Below, in pieces: positions 24,591-34,177 of a stretch of 64,000 nucleotides of DNA; the first letter of the stretch is position 1; each line of letters begins with the position of its first letter. Location of the stretch: assembly GCF_020034665.1 (NCBI RefSeq), contig NZ_JAIQDI010000002.1:2108001-2172000 (forward strand), written 5' to 3'. Both the position numbers and the translations under genes were made by a program. Source of the stretch: Niabella beijingensis (GTDB lineage Bacteria; Bacteroidota; Bacteroidia; Chitinophagales; Chitinophagaceae). Under the pieces are notes generated by a model. The model ran no database searches and was not told the DNA's origin. It saw only the letters and a program-made list of their open reading frames with translations.

Positions 24591-26579
24591 TTAGTATCCC
24601 GGGTTCTGATAGACCGCCATCTGTTCCGCCGTCATCGGTTTCCCGTTGATCTGCTGTGCAATCATCTGTAAATAAGGAATGGGCCGCCGTTTGTGATAAA
24701 TGGCAAACGACGGGCTGATATCCGGGTTATAAAGTTTTGTTCGCTCAAAGAGCGTTTCCGTGCGCACGAGGTCTTCCCACCTGTAAAACTCGCCGCAAAG
24801 CTCCCGGGTTCTTTCATTAAGCATAAAGTGAATAAAGCGGTCGGCTGTTGAGCCCGCAGACGCCGGGTATCCTTCACCGGGCGTGTTAGTTGCAAACAGC
24901 TCTGTCGTGGCCAGGTTCGCAGTTTCTGTATTGTCCAGCGTATGGGGCCCGCCCATGTATTGCCATATCTGGGGACTTCTGGTTTCATTTGCCTTATAAG
25001 CCGCTCTTCTGCGCAGCACATTTACATAATTCAGCGCGGTAGCGTAGTCGCCTTTACGGCCATAGGCTTCTGCAATGATCAGGTAGGTTTCTGCCAGACG
25101 TGCATAGGTTCCGTTCCTGATGCCCCTTGGCTCATTGTTGGTATTTGTAAGACGGATGGGGTCCGAGAATTTGATCATCGAAAGGTATTTGTTGCCATTA
25201 AAATCTGTAGTAATGGTGCCTCCGGGGGTCGTTTGCTTATTCCACGCAAATACGGCATAGTACCGCATCGCCGCGATCTGTGAAGTAAGCAGCGGGCGGT
25301 CCGGCGGATTCACAATAAACAATGCAGCCGTATCACCCAGCATCACCCGCGGCAGACCGATCAGATCCGGGGCCGGCGCATTAGCTGCCGTAAAGCGGGG
25401 GAATGTCTCGTCTGGTTTTACCGGTACATTCCTGTAAAAGACGGTCTGAAATGTTTTAAAAAAACGTGAGTCGTTTATTTTATCAAATATTTCAATCGTA
25501 TAGTCGCTCGGGCGCAACCTTCTGTAAGGTCTTCCATTAAAAAAATCCCTTACCATTCCCGGCATACCCGCATCATATTGCGTGGGATAGTACAGGTGTG
25601 TCGTATTATTAAGCCCCGCAAGATTGAGGTTCGCACTGAACTGGGCCGCAAAGATAATTTCATTACTGGCATTGTTGGCATCAATCTTTGCCTTACTGCC
25701 CGCTGGCGCCGTTCCGTTCTGCCCCAGGGGAGCGATCGTTCCATCGGGATAGGCAGCATTGAAAAGATTCCCGAAATCTGTTTCCAGCACATGCCCGCTG
25801 TTGACAATAACATCGTTGGCATAATATATTGCGCTATCCATATCCGTCGGCTTTTGCCCCCTTTGTTCCGTCACCGCACTGCCGCGAGTAAGGTATACTT
25901 TTGCCAGGTAATGATAGGCCATCGCTCTTGTTGCACGGCCATTGTCGGCCCCCGTATAGCGCCAGGGCAGCAATGCACCGGCATCTTTCAGATCTGAAAT
26001 AATCTGGTTATATACGGCCGCCTCCGTTGCTCTCGGAAATTCATACTGCGGTGCTGCCGGAACAGTTAACACCAGCGGAACGCCGCCCAATTGCTGAAGC
26101 AGCTGAAAATAATAGAACGCCCTTAGCGCCTTGAGCTCTGCCACACGGCTATCTTTTTTAACCGCCGTACCAAGCAAGGCCGAGCCGGGGTTATCATACG
26201 CTGTTATCAGCTCGATACCCTGGTTACAACGGCGGATGCCCGCGTAGTTATTGATCCACATGTCATTCACAAAAATATCATTGGCATTGAGATTCGCATC
26301 ATAATCATTGTAGCGCACGTTGTTGAACTGGTCACCCTCACGGAATTCATCGGTACCAAAGTTGGACATAGCATACGATTGCTCTCCCGTAAACTTCCAT
26401 TGCAACGGAGCATACGCCGACTTCACAAGATCCTCAAGTCCTACATCCGTTTTATAATAATCTTCTGTAAGTGTTGTCACCAGCTCTTCTTTTATAAATT
26501 TTTTACAGGAAGCAACCGCTATGATAAGGATTCCCGCAACAAGCCATTTTATATTCTGTTTTATATTTTTCATATACAT
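24591..26579 (-). CDS. SusD/RagB-family outer-membrane lipoprotein
   Basis: A 662-residue SusD homologue, somewhat longer than usual. The lipoprotein signal MKNIKQNIKWLVAGILIIAVASC leads to Cys25 or so, then KKFIKEELVTTLTEDYYKT. Family segments include AELKALRAFYYFQLLQQLGGVPLVLTVP, ARLAETYLIIAEAYGRKGDY and LNERTRELCGEFYRWEDLVRT (in parts). A second in-frame ATG lies two codons in (26573) and may be the real start. It follows its susC by 22 bases. It sits among rhamnogalacturonan enzymes, so it probably binds rhamnogalacturonan oligomers on the cell surface (inference from context). Confidence 0.95.
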   Translation of the reverse strand: MYMKNIKQNIKWLVAGILIIAVASCKKFIKEELVTTLTEDYYKTDVGLEDLVKSAYAPLQWKFTGEQSYAMSNFGTDEFREGDQFNNVRYNDYDANLNANDIFVNDMWINNYAGIRRCNQGIELITAYDNPGSALLGTAVKKDSRVAELKALRAFYYFQLLQQLGGVPLVLTVPAAPQYEFPRATEAAVYNQIISDLKDAGALLPWRYTGADNGRATRAMAYHYLAKVYLTRGSAVTEQRGQKPTDMDSAIYYANDVIVNSGHVLETDFGNLFNAAYPDGTIAPLGQNGTAPAGSKAKIDANNASNEIIFAAQFSANLNLAGLNNTTHLYYPTQYDAGMPGMVRDFFNGRPYRRLRPSDYTIEIFDKINDSRFFKTFQTVFYRNVPVKPDETFPRFTAANAPAPDLIGLPRVMLGDTAALFIVNPPDRPLLTSQIAAMRYYAVFAWNKQTTPGGTITTDFNGNKYLSMIKFSDPIRLTNTNNEPRGIRNGTYARLAETYLIIAEAYGRKGDYATALNYVNVLRRRAAYKANETRSPQIWQYMGGPHTLDNTETANLATTELFATNTPGEGYPASAGSTADRFIHFMLNERTRELCGEFYRWEDLVRTETLFERTKLYNPDISPSFAIYHKRRPIPYLQMIAQQINGKPMTAEQMAVYQNPGY

Positions 26580-26601
26580 TCGTTTTAAATCTGATAAAAT
26601 C

Positions 26602-29600
26602 TTATAAGTCCACCCTCACTCCCAGCACGTAACTTCTGTAACTATAGGAATTGGGGCCCACCTGGCTGGTGGTATTACCGGCGAATTCGCGATACGGCAC
26701 CGTTTCAGGATCGTATCCTTTATCCCCGTTATGGATCAATATCGGGTTTACGGCGCTCACATAGATGGCAAAACTCCGGGTATGCATTCGGGATACGAGA
26801 CCTTGTGGCAACCGGTACGTGAGTGTAATATTCCGGACCTTTATGAACGTGGCATCCCTGTAAGTAAGGGCCTCCCAGTACAGGGGGATGTCACTGGTTT
26901 GTGTGGGCTGCTGATAATCGTTAACAGGATTCGAGGGTGTCCAGTAATTTACTTTATTGGATTGATACCGTCCCACCAGGCCCGGTCGCGGCACACGATA
27001 CAGACCGCCTACCCGGAAATAGGCCAGAAAATTCAATTCAAAATTCCTGTAGGTAAATGTATTATTAACGCTTGCAATGAAATCCGGATTGTGTGAGCCC
27101 AATACCACTTTATCCGCTTCACTGTACGAGGAGTCTCCGTTTGCATCGTAAATTTTAATTTTACCGGGCTGGTAGGCGGTATTCGCACGCCCGTTCTTGG
27201 GCCAGTAAACCGATGCCAAAACCCCGCCGGCAGCGGTATCGCTGTACTGGAAAACACCCTCTTTCTGATAACTGCGGTATACCTGCAGCGGCTCGCCTAA
27301 TAACCAGAGATTGGCAAAATTGCTGTTGCCGGTACCATCGATATCCACTATCTTCTCCTTATTCTTTGAGAACATAAAATCGGAATTCCATTGAAAATGT
27401 TCTTTTACGATGTTACGGGTGCTCAGCGAGATCTCAATTCCCCTGTTGTTTACTTTACCAAGGTTAAAGAATACGGTTGTCACTCCGTTTGCTGCAGGTA
27501 TCGAACGTTCCTGTAACTGGTCGGTGGTGTTCGCATTATAAAGATCAACCGCACCGCTTATCCGGTTATTGAACAGGCCGAACTCGATCCCCAGGTTGGT
27601 AGTGGTCGTCTTTTCCCAGGTTAAATCAGGCGTAGGGAAGGTTGTTGGAGCGGAGCCGACGGCAGCAGTCCCGTTTCCCCAGTTATAGTTTGTAAAGCCC
27701 AGGGGGCCACCGGTCTGATACGGATTAATAGAAGCATTGCCTACTTTACCGATACCGGCACGCAGTCGGGCTGCACTGAATGTTTTCTGGTTTGCGAAAA
27801 AACCTTCCCGGTCCAGCTGCCAGGCGACAGATGCCGACGGAAACCAGGCGCCTTTATTTCCTTCGGACAATACTGAGGAATTATCATAACGGTTGCTGAG
27901 CGTAAGCAGGTATTTGTTGCGGAATCCGTATTCCACCCTCGCCATGTACGACAGGTATTGGGAAGCCGAATACGTTCCCGAACCGGTAACAATGGCGTCT
28001 GTATTCCGCTGGAGCGAATACCATTTCTGCGATTCAAATATCAGGTTATTGGCGCTCATTGCAAGCGACGAAGAACGGTTCAGGCTTTGCAGTTCATGTA
28101 AAAGAGTGAAGTTTAATGTGTGGTCTGATTTTATACTTGTATTATAAGTGACGATATTATCGAAAACCCAGGAGGAAGCCCTGTTATCAGTTTGTGTTGC
28201 ATTTGCAGCACTGCCCAGCCGCACCGAAGATTGTGCACCGTTAAACTGCCCCCGTACCGAACTCCGTATATCTGCGCCAAACATAGCGCGGTATTTCAGC
28301 CCCTTCAGCAGCGTTACCTCGCCATAGATATTACCAAATACCCTGTTGGCCTTGGTTTCATCAAAGACGGTATTCCGGTCATTAATCGCATTTATGATTT
28401 GCTGGTCTTTGTTTGGGAACATCACCCAGTTCCCGGCAGAATCGTAGGGAGTTACAAGCGGGATCATCCCCGATGCATTTCCAAAAGAGCTGGTGCTGGT
28501 ATTGGTAATACTGTGTATGTAGTTGATGCTGGTACCAAAATTCAGGAATTTTGCGGGCCGGAACTCAACAGAGTTCCCGATAGCATAGCGTGTATAATCC
28601 TGTCCCCATTCGATCCCTTTTTGCTTAAAGTAACCGGCGTTTAATGATGCCCTGATTTTGTCACTTCCGCCCGATACGGAAATACTATGATTATCGGTAC
28701 TCCCGTTCCGGAGTCCCACCTTATCCTGCCAGTCGTAACTCCTCACTTTTGAAGGGTCGTACAGATCGATGCTGTCAAGCTGCGAAGTGATGCCCAGTCC
28801 CTGGAGCAACGACCGTTCCTCCGGTGTTGTGGCTCTTTTCCGGGCAATAAAAATACCATTATCCGGATCGTATACGTTCCAGGTATACGCGTCTTTTATA
28901 GCGTTCCATTGTTCCTGACTTCCAAAACGGGTCCAGAAAAGCGCAATATCATTCGTTGCAGTAGGATAATAATATAATGGATTGGTAGCCGACGCGGTGC
29001 CTCTGTTGGCTGTATACTGACGGTCTGCAAAAAAGGCCTGGCGCCAGGCATCGGCCAGTTCAGCACCATTAAAAACCGGGAGGGGGCGCATGATCTTTTC
29101 CACCGATTTACTTCCCATATAGGTAACATTTACTTTTCCGGCCTTTCCTTTTTTTGTGGTGATCTGAACAACTCCGTTGGCCCCGCGTACACCATAAATG
29201 GCCGTAGAAGAGGCATCTTTTAAGATATCCACCGATTCGATATCTGCGGGGTTCATATCGTCGATGGTATAGCTTACCGGAAAACCATCCACTACATATA
29301 AGGGTTCATTGCTGGCACTTAGTGAACGATTGCCCCTGATCCGGATGGTATTGCCGCTACCGGGTTTAAAGCTGTTGGGCGTGGCAACCACACCGGTAAC
29401 CCGCCCTTGCAGGGCCTGTGTCAGATTGGTTACCGGTACACTCCGGAGATTGTCGCCCGAAACCGAAGCAATGGCCCCCGTTACATCGCTTTTTTTACGA
29501 GTGCCGTATCCCACCACTACCACCTGGTCCATTTCAGAGGCCGACTGCTGCAGGACCACATTAAGCCGCTCCTCCGTAACCGTCACCTGTTGTGTTTCAA

Positions 29601-29862
29601 AACCTACACTCGAAATGATGAGCACCGAACGCAGCGGTACTGTCAAGCGGAAAATACCAGCTGCATCTGTGGCAACAGTAGTGGTGGTACCGGCCTGTAC
29701 CGCTACGGTGGCTCCGGCTACCGGCTTCCCGGAAGCGTCGGTTACTGCACCAGTCAGCGTTATTACCTTTACGTCCTGCGCGGATAATGTTTCGGAGCAA
29801 TAAAAAAGCAGGGTCGTCATCATTATGACCAGCACCCGCAATAGAAGGGTTTTCTTTCTCAT
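26602..29862 (-). CDS. SusC/RagA-family TonB-dependent outer-membrane transporter
   Basis: A 1086-residue SusC homologue. After a signal peptide (ending TLSAQ) come a carboxypeptidase-D-like domain (about 35-110, LTGAVTDASGKPVAGATVAV), the signature DQVVVVGYGTRKKSDVTGAI, a plug domain (about 120-240) and a large beta barrel ending in RSYVLGVRVDL. It imports glycan oligomers with the SusD at 24591. It lies 198 bases after the GH105 gene at 30061. That gap holds a small GC hairpin (GCCGCT-TCCGC-AGCGGC near 29920) but no clear copy of the direct-repeat operator, so it may be transcribed by read-through from upstream or from its own promoter. Confidence 0.95.
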   Translation of the reverse strand: MRKKTLLLRVLVIMMTTLLFYCSETLSAQDVKVITLTGAVTDASGKPVAGATVAVQAGTTTTVATDAAGIFRLTVPLRSVLIISSVGFETQQVTVTEERLNVVLQQSASEMDQVVVVGYGTRKKSDVTGAIASVSGDNLRSVPVTNLTQALQGRVTGVVATPNSFKPGSGNTIRIRGNRSLSASNEPLYVVDGFPVSYTIDDMNPADIESVDILKDASSTAIYGVRGANGVVQITTKKGKAGKVNVTYMGSKSVEKIMRPLPVFNGAELADAWRQAFFADRQYTANRGTASATNPLYYYPTATNDIALFWTRFGSQEQWNAIKDAYTWNVYDPDNGIFIARKRATTPEERSLLQGLGITSQLDSIDLYDPSKVRSYDWQDKVGLRNGSTDNHSISVSGGSDKIRASLNAGYFKQKGIEWGQDYTRYAIGNSVEFRPAKFLNFGTSINYIHSITNTSTSSFGNASGMIPLVTPYDSAGNWVMFPNKDQQIINAINDRNTVFDETKANRVFGNIYGEVTLLKGLKYRAMFGADIRSSVRGQFNGAQSSVRLGSAANATQTDNRASSWVFDNIVTYNTSIKSDHTLNFTLLHELQSLNRSSSLAMSANNLIFESQKWYSLQRNTDAIVTGSGTYSASQYLSYMARVEYGFRNKYLLTLSNRYDNSSVLSEGNKGAWFPSASVAWQLDREGFFANQKTFSAARLRAGIGKVGNASINPYQTGGPLGFTNYNWGNGTAAVGSAPTTFPTPDLTWEKTTTTNLGIEFGLFNNRISGAVDLYNANTTDQLQERSIPAANGVTTVFFNLGKVNNRGIEISLSTRNIVKEHFQWNSDFMFSKNKEKIVDIDGTGNSNFANLWLLGEPLQVYRSYQKEGVFQYSDTAAGGVLASVYWPKNGRANTAYQPGKIKIYDANGDSSYSEADKVVLGSHNPDFIASVNNTFTYRNFELNFLAYFRVGGLYRVPRPGLVGRYQSNKVNYWTPSNPVNDYQQPTQTSDIPLYWEALTYRDATFIKVRNITLTYRLPQGLVSRMHTRSFAIYVSAVNPILIHNGDKGYDPETVPYREFAGNTTSQVGPNSYSYRSYVLGVRVDL

Positions 29863-30060
29863 ATAAACTTGTTTGATTTAATATTAAGTATGAAGAATAT
29901 TATACCAGTGAAACCAGTTGCCGCTTCCGCAGCGGCATGCCCCTCTCATCCTGCCTCCGGAAGGCAGTAACAGCCAAACACTCCACATATTGCCGGGGTG
30001 CCCGCTGCGGTTCACAAAGAACAGCACACGGATAAGCGCATCATATATGTTCAGGGTTAC

Positions 30061-31440
30061 TTAGCGAATCATTTGTACAGCACTATCATTTATCTCAAAC
30101 GGATGTTGTTGTAACAGCCGGTACATTTCGGCTCCGGCCAGCAATACAGGACCATATCCATGTGCAGCAAAATTGCTTACAGGACGGTAATAATAAAATG
30201 CCGGATCAAAGCCCATACCGGTCCCCACACAGGTGCCCGCCACCTGCCCCCTGGCTGTAACCTTTGTGCTGACAGCATTCCAAGCCAGCAGTGCAACGGG
30301 TCCATAGGCTTTTGCATCCAGCCATCCCCTGTTGATCGCTTTTGCAATGCAATAAGCATATATCGCGGTAGCCGATGTCTCCAGGTAAGCATCATTCCTG
30401 TCGATAAGCTGATGCCAGAGCCCGGTTTTATCCTGGTAGCTGGTCAGGCCTGCCACGTGTTTTTTAAGCCGATCTAACAACAGTTCCCTTCCCGGATAGT
30501 TATCGGGAAGCGCATCGAGTAATTCGACCTTGGTCATCAATGCCCACCCGTTTGCACGTGCCCAGTAAAACGATGGATGCGGATCCATGTCCTGTACCCA
30601 GCCATGCATGTATAACTGGTTCTGTTCATTAAACATCCTTTTTGAAAACTGACGGTATTGTCGGAGTGCTTCTTCAAAATACTTATTGTCATGGGTCAAT
30701 GTTCCCATTTGTGCTAATGCCGGCAGGCTCATATAAAGGTCATCAAGCCACAACGTATTGGGCTGAGGCCGGTTCCGGGCCAATGTACCGTCGGTAAGCC
30801 GGAATTCTTTAGTGAGTATATAATCGATATAGCGCTCAATCATAGGCCGAACGGCTGCCGGTTTTGCCCCTGCACGCAGGGCTTTGATCATAGCAAATGC
30901 AATAGCGCCTGCATCATCCAGCGCATGCGGATCAAGAACCGATCGCACCGGTGTAATACTCCCGGGTAGTTCTTTTAACCGGGAACGGTAATGTGCCGCC
31001 ACATCGCCAATAAACTGAATCCGGTCAATAGCATACGTCTTATACGCTCTGTCTCCCGTGGCAGCGGCGGCTTCCAGCATTCCGCAATAGGTAACACCCC
31101 ATTCGTAACTGATCAGACGAAAATCACCTGGTTTAAAAATCGTACCCGGACCGGCATCCGAAAGAGCTGTAACCGGAGATAAGGTTTCTTCATCCACCAG
31201 CAACATCGGCGTTACACTGTCAAGATAGTGATAGATCCTGTCCAGTACGGCTTTGATCATAACAGGAGTGGTCACCCCGTAGGGGATGGTATAATCCGGT
31301 TTCATCAGGTGCAATGGTGTTGTTGCATCATTGCCCGGGGTCGTCACATACTGCGCCTTCATATCCACTGTTAAAAGCAACAGCACACCACACCAGCCTG
31401 TACACCGAAAACCATAACGGAGAAGATTTTTTTTCATCAT
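30061..31440 (-). CDS. GH105 unsaturated rhamnogalacturonyl hydrolase
   Basis: A 459-residue secreted enzyme (signal peptide ending DMKAQ) with the canonical GH105 motifs: SYEWGVTYCGMLEAA, NTLWLDDLYMSLPALAQMG (catalytic Asp near 233-234), FYWARANGWALMTKVELL, AYLETSATAIYAYCIAKAI and GTCVGTGMGFDPAFYYYRP. It removes the unsaturated galacturonyl residue left by rhamnogalacturonan or pectate lyases. It is closer to the family core than the GH105 enzyme at 21064, so the two probably differ in oligomer preference. It is preceded by a direct-repeat promoter and a GCAATCGATTGC palindrome, and followed by the susC/susD pair. Confidence 0.93.
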   Translation of the reverse strand: MMKKNLLRYGFRCTGWCGVLLLLTVDMKAQYVTTPGNDATTPLHLMKPDYTIPYGVTTPVMIKAVLDRIYHYLDSVTPMLLVDEETLSPVTALSDAGPGTIFKPGDFRLISYEWGVTYCGMLEAAAATGDRAYKTYAIDRIQFIGDVAAHYRSRLKELPGSITPVRSVLDPHALDDAGAIAFAMIKALRAGAKPAAVRPMIERYIDYILTKEFRLTDGTLARNRPQPNTLWLDDLYMSLPALAQMGTLTHDNKYFEEALRQYRQFSKRMFNEQNQLYMHGWVQDMDPHPSFYWARANGWALMTKVELLDALPDNYPGRELLLDRLKKHVAGLTSYQDKTGLWHQLIDRNDAYLETSATAIYAYCIAKAINRGWLDAKAYGPVALLAWNAVSTKVTARGQVAGTCVGTGMGFDPAFYYYRPVSNFAAHGYGPVLLAGAEMYRLLQQHPFEINDSAVQMIR

Positions 31441-31509
31441 GCAAGCTTCAGGTTTAATAACGAACAGCGGCGGTTTAAAAGCAATCCTGTATTCAGGAAG
31501 AACACAAAA

Positions 31510-31555
31510 CGAAAATAGAGCCCATTTTACTATGATCCGTCCTGTAGCATCCTGT
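31510..31555 (-). promoter_or_regulatory. Direct-repeat promoter of the GH105 gene at 30061
   Basis: Minus strand: ACAGGA (31555-31550), TGCT, ACAGGA (31545-31540), 22 bases, then TATTTTCG (31517-31510), one mismatch to TAnnTTTG. About 65 bases of leader to the ATG at 31440. The remainder of the 302-base gap is A/T-rich and without a gene. Confidence 0.75.
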
Positions 31556-31573
31556 AAAAAACTGTTTATTTAC

Positions 31574-31585
31574 GCAATCGATTGC
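31574..31585. promoter_or_regulatory. Perfect palindrome GCAATCGATTGC, LacI-type operator candidate
   Basis: A 12-base perfect palindrome with CG at the centre, 18 bases upstream of the direct repeat. The same element lies at the same distance in the GH106 promoter (37176-37187). Confidence 0.55.
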
Positions 31586-31742
31586 ATAAATAACAACATC
31601 AGTATTTCCGGGCGCAAAACACAAACCAATCACAACACATCACCGGTGCGAACCAGTGCTCACACTGATACAGAGATACGCATACGGCAACTTCACTGCG
31701 CTTTGCAAAGCTTCCCGCCATCCGGCATTTTAAAACAACCCA

Positions 31743-32531
31743 TTATTGCTGTTCTTGTTTTTTTAAGAACAGCTTCAGATCACAACCGGATAACTGACCG
31801 ATGCCCTGTACCACCATTCCCGCATTTAACCGGGAACCGTCCAGGTTGGGATGCGTATGATCTTTAGGGAAAAATGCGTTCACCGCATCCGGACCCAGCC
31901 GGTCATACTTATCCGCAATCAGCTGATTCAGATCCACAAAAAAAGCACCGGTTGCTACAGCAACCTGTTTTGCCCAGCCGCCATAATCCAGGTCATTTCT
32001 TTTAACTTTTCCGTCTTTAAAATCATTCCGTGGTATGGGCGAACAAACAATCGCGACGGCGCCTTTTGACTTAGTATCATTGATCAGCTTGCGTATATAG
32101 TAACCATATGTATAAACCGTCTCTTTTATTCTACGGATGGGATTATATATTTCCTGCGATGCATCACCAATACCTTTTATCGTTCCCCTGGCCCGCGCAG
32201 TATCATCCAGGGGGCCGCTGTCATTGTGTCCAAACTGAATGATGACATAATCGCCTTTTTTCAGTGTTTTTAAAATAGCATCCCAGCGGCCATCAGTAAT
32301 AAAAGTACGGCTGCTGCGTCCGCCGATCGCATGGTTCCGGATGGCGATCTTTGTTGTATCAAAATAATTATCGATCAGGCTCCCCCATCCCCAAAGGGCA
32401 TCTGCTCCTTTTCCGTTACCATTTTTAACCGTAGAATCACCAATAATATAAAGTACTGGATGCCTTTTTAAAAAAGAAAAAGACCCCAGTATACTAAATA
32501 CTGCTATCAGTAAACAGGTTGCATATTTCAT
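31743..32531 (-). CDS. Rhamnogalacturonan acetylesterase (CE12, SGNH fold)
   Basis: A 262-residue secreted or membrane-anchored SGNH hydrolase that removes acetyl groups from rhamnogalacturonan. All four blocks are seen: YIIGDSTVKNGNG with catalytic Ser33, NHAIGGRSSRTF (Gly), VIIQFGHNDSG (Asn103) and KDHTHPNLDG with Asp224 and His227. The N-terminal hydrophobic segment lacks a clear cleavage site and could remain as an anchor. It lies between the GH28 gene (124 bases upstream) and the GH105 promoter (downstream), in the set expected for decorated pectin. Confidence 0.92.
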   Translation of the reverse strand: MKYATCLLIAVFSILGSFSFLKRHPVLYIIGDSTVKNGNGKGADALWGWGSLIDNYFDTTKIAIRNHAIGGRSSRTFITDGRWDAILKTLKKGDYVIIQFGHNDSGPLDDTARARGTIKGIGDASQEIYNPIRRIKETVYTYGYYIRKLINDTKSKGAVAIVCSPIPRNDFKDGKVKRNDLDYGGWAKQVAVATGAFFVDLNQLIADKYDRLGPDAVNAFFPKDHTHPNLDGSRLNAGMVVQGIGQLSGCDLKLFLKKQEQQ

Positions 32532-32655
32532 TTTATACCTGATTTGATTATTGCATTATTCTTTACCATAAGTGATCATCTGACATACAGGGATGTTTCG
32601 TCCGCTTCCTCTATCAACAACCCTCACACAGACATTACCGGTTAAAGTCCGGGTA

Positions 32656-34077
32656 TCATTTCATCCGTTCTTCAGTTTCCTTTCCGCCGGGCCGGGCGGC
32701 CGCGTTTTTTTTATCAATCGAAACAATAAAATTATCAAAGTGCCAATCTTTGGTATACTCCATCTCACTCAGCATCCGGGCTTCAATACGGCAATTTTTA
32801 AAATGAAAATTGCGGATCAAAGACTGTGGCAATCCTGTAGCCACTATTGCCGTATTTACATTCGTTGCGCTGATATTTTCAATATAAAAATCCTTTGCCT
32901 GGGGGATCCCGCTCTCAGCAGGCTCCACTTTCTGCAACAATGTACGCCAATGGGAAGGAACGGTTTCATATGTGTACCAGCCGGGAAGCGTTGAATAACT
33001 GTACGCCGGATACCAGTTCAGGTTAAACTGGAATACATTATTGACAGAATCCAGCACCACATTTCTAAAATAAACATCCTCAACAGTACCTCCCCGCGTG
33101 GTGGCCGATTTGATCCGTAATCCATTATCTGTGTTTTTACCCTGGAGGTCCTCGGCCAGTACATGCCGGATGCCGCCGGACGTTTCACTGCCAATGGTGA
33201 TCAGACCGGCACCCCGCCTGGCCAGCGACTTCCTTATTACTATATATTCGGTAGGCCTGTTAACTCTTAAACCATCCCAATCGCGTCCTGCTTTCAGACA
33301 GAAATTATCATCATTGCAATCAATATCACAATGTTCGACCAGCACCCAACTGGATGAATCAATATCAATACCGTCTGTACTGGGACCATGGCCGTCTTCA
33401 TTATTGCGGATCACCAATCCGTCAATGGTTATCTGTTTGGAATAAAGTACCTGTACCGTCCAAAAACCCGCATTCTTAAAAGTCACCTCTTTCAATGTGA
33501 TGTTTTCACAATTCTGCACCAGCAGGGTACGCACGCGTTTCACGTCATAGTCAACGATCCAGCGAAGACCTTTCGCGGTATATTCTTTGTTCATTTTCCA
33601 GTACAGGTCCCAATTAAACCTTCCTCTTGCATTGACGACCCCTTTGCCGGTAAGCGCTGCGTTCTTTACATTAAGGATATTGATCAATGCAGACGGCCAT
33701 TTCATTTCGATGCCGGCAATACGGGAATCGATTTCAGGATAATCCCTTATATCCTCGCTACCCAGCAACAGCACGCCTTCATCAATACATAACTGCACCC
33801 CTTCTCTTATAAAAAGTGCACCCGTTGTATATGTCCCCTTTTCAAAACGGACAATGCCGCCTCCTTTTTTACTGCACGCGTCGATGGCTTTCTGAATGCC
33901 ATCGGTACTTAGCTTTGAGCTATTTTTATAAACCCTGTATCCATTTACACTATAGATTTTCTGAACAGCCGGAAATGATCTGGCCCCCACCCGTTTCACC
34001 CACCCGGGGGTTTGGCCACAAACAATGGCCGACCACATAAAACACAAAAACAAAAAAAAATTCCTCTTCATTTTCAT
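32656..34077 (-). CDS. GH28 polygalacturonase / rhamnogalacturonan hydrolase family
   Basis: A 473-residue secreted right-handed beta-helix enzyme (signal ending IVCGQ). GH28 signatures: GPSTDGIDIDSS (about 232-242, with catalytic Asp) and DIDCNDDNFCLKAGRDW (Asp pair about 256-257), then RRGAGLITIGSETSGGI in place of the common GHG segment, and NGLRIKSATTRGGTVEDV with the conserved Arg-x-Lys. It hydrolyses galacturonic-acid-containing backbones or removes terminal galacturonic acid. With GH106 directly upstream and CE12 downstream, cleavage of rhamnogalacturonan-derived oligomers is likely. Exact specificity is not readable. Confidence 0.9.
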   Translation of the reverse strand: MKMKRNFFLFLCFMWSAIVCGQTPGWVKRVGARSFPAVQKIYSVNGYRVYKNSSKLSTDGIQKAIDACSKKGGGIVRFEKGTYTTGALFIREGVQLCIDEGVLLLGSEDIRDYPEIDSRIAGIEMKWPSALINILNVKNAALTGKGVVNARGRFNWDLYWKMNKEYTAKGLRWIVDYDVKRVRTLLVQNCENITLKEVTFKNAGFWTVQVLYSKQITIDGLVIRNNEDGHGPSTDGIDIDSSSWVLVEHCDIDCNDDNFCLKAGRDWDGLRVNRPTEYIVIRKSLARRGAGLITIGSETSGGIRHVLAEDLQGKNTDNGLRIKSATTRGGTVEDVYFRNVVLDSVNNVFQFNLNWYPAYSYSTLPGWYTYETVPSHWRTLLQKVEPAESGIPQAKDFYIENISATNVNTAIVATGLPQSLIRNFHFKNCRIEARMLSEMEYTKDWHFDNFIVSIDKKNAAARPGGKETEERMK

Positions 34078-34177
34078 TTTACTTTTAGCCCCGTCCGTGT
34101 TTGCTGTGTTCTGACAGAGTCAGGGCTTTGTTACCGGGTAACAACAGGGATGCGCTGAAGGGCACCCGGTTGCTTTA

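Noticed and set aside
29863..30060. Search for the direct-repeat operator before the susC at 26602
   Set aside because: Only one half (GCAGGA near 29948) is present and there is no TAnnTTTG at the right distance.
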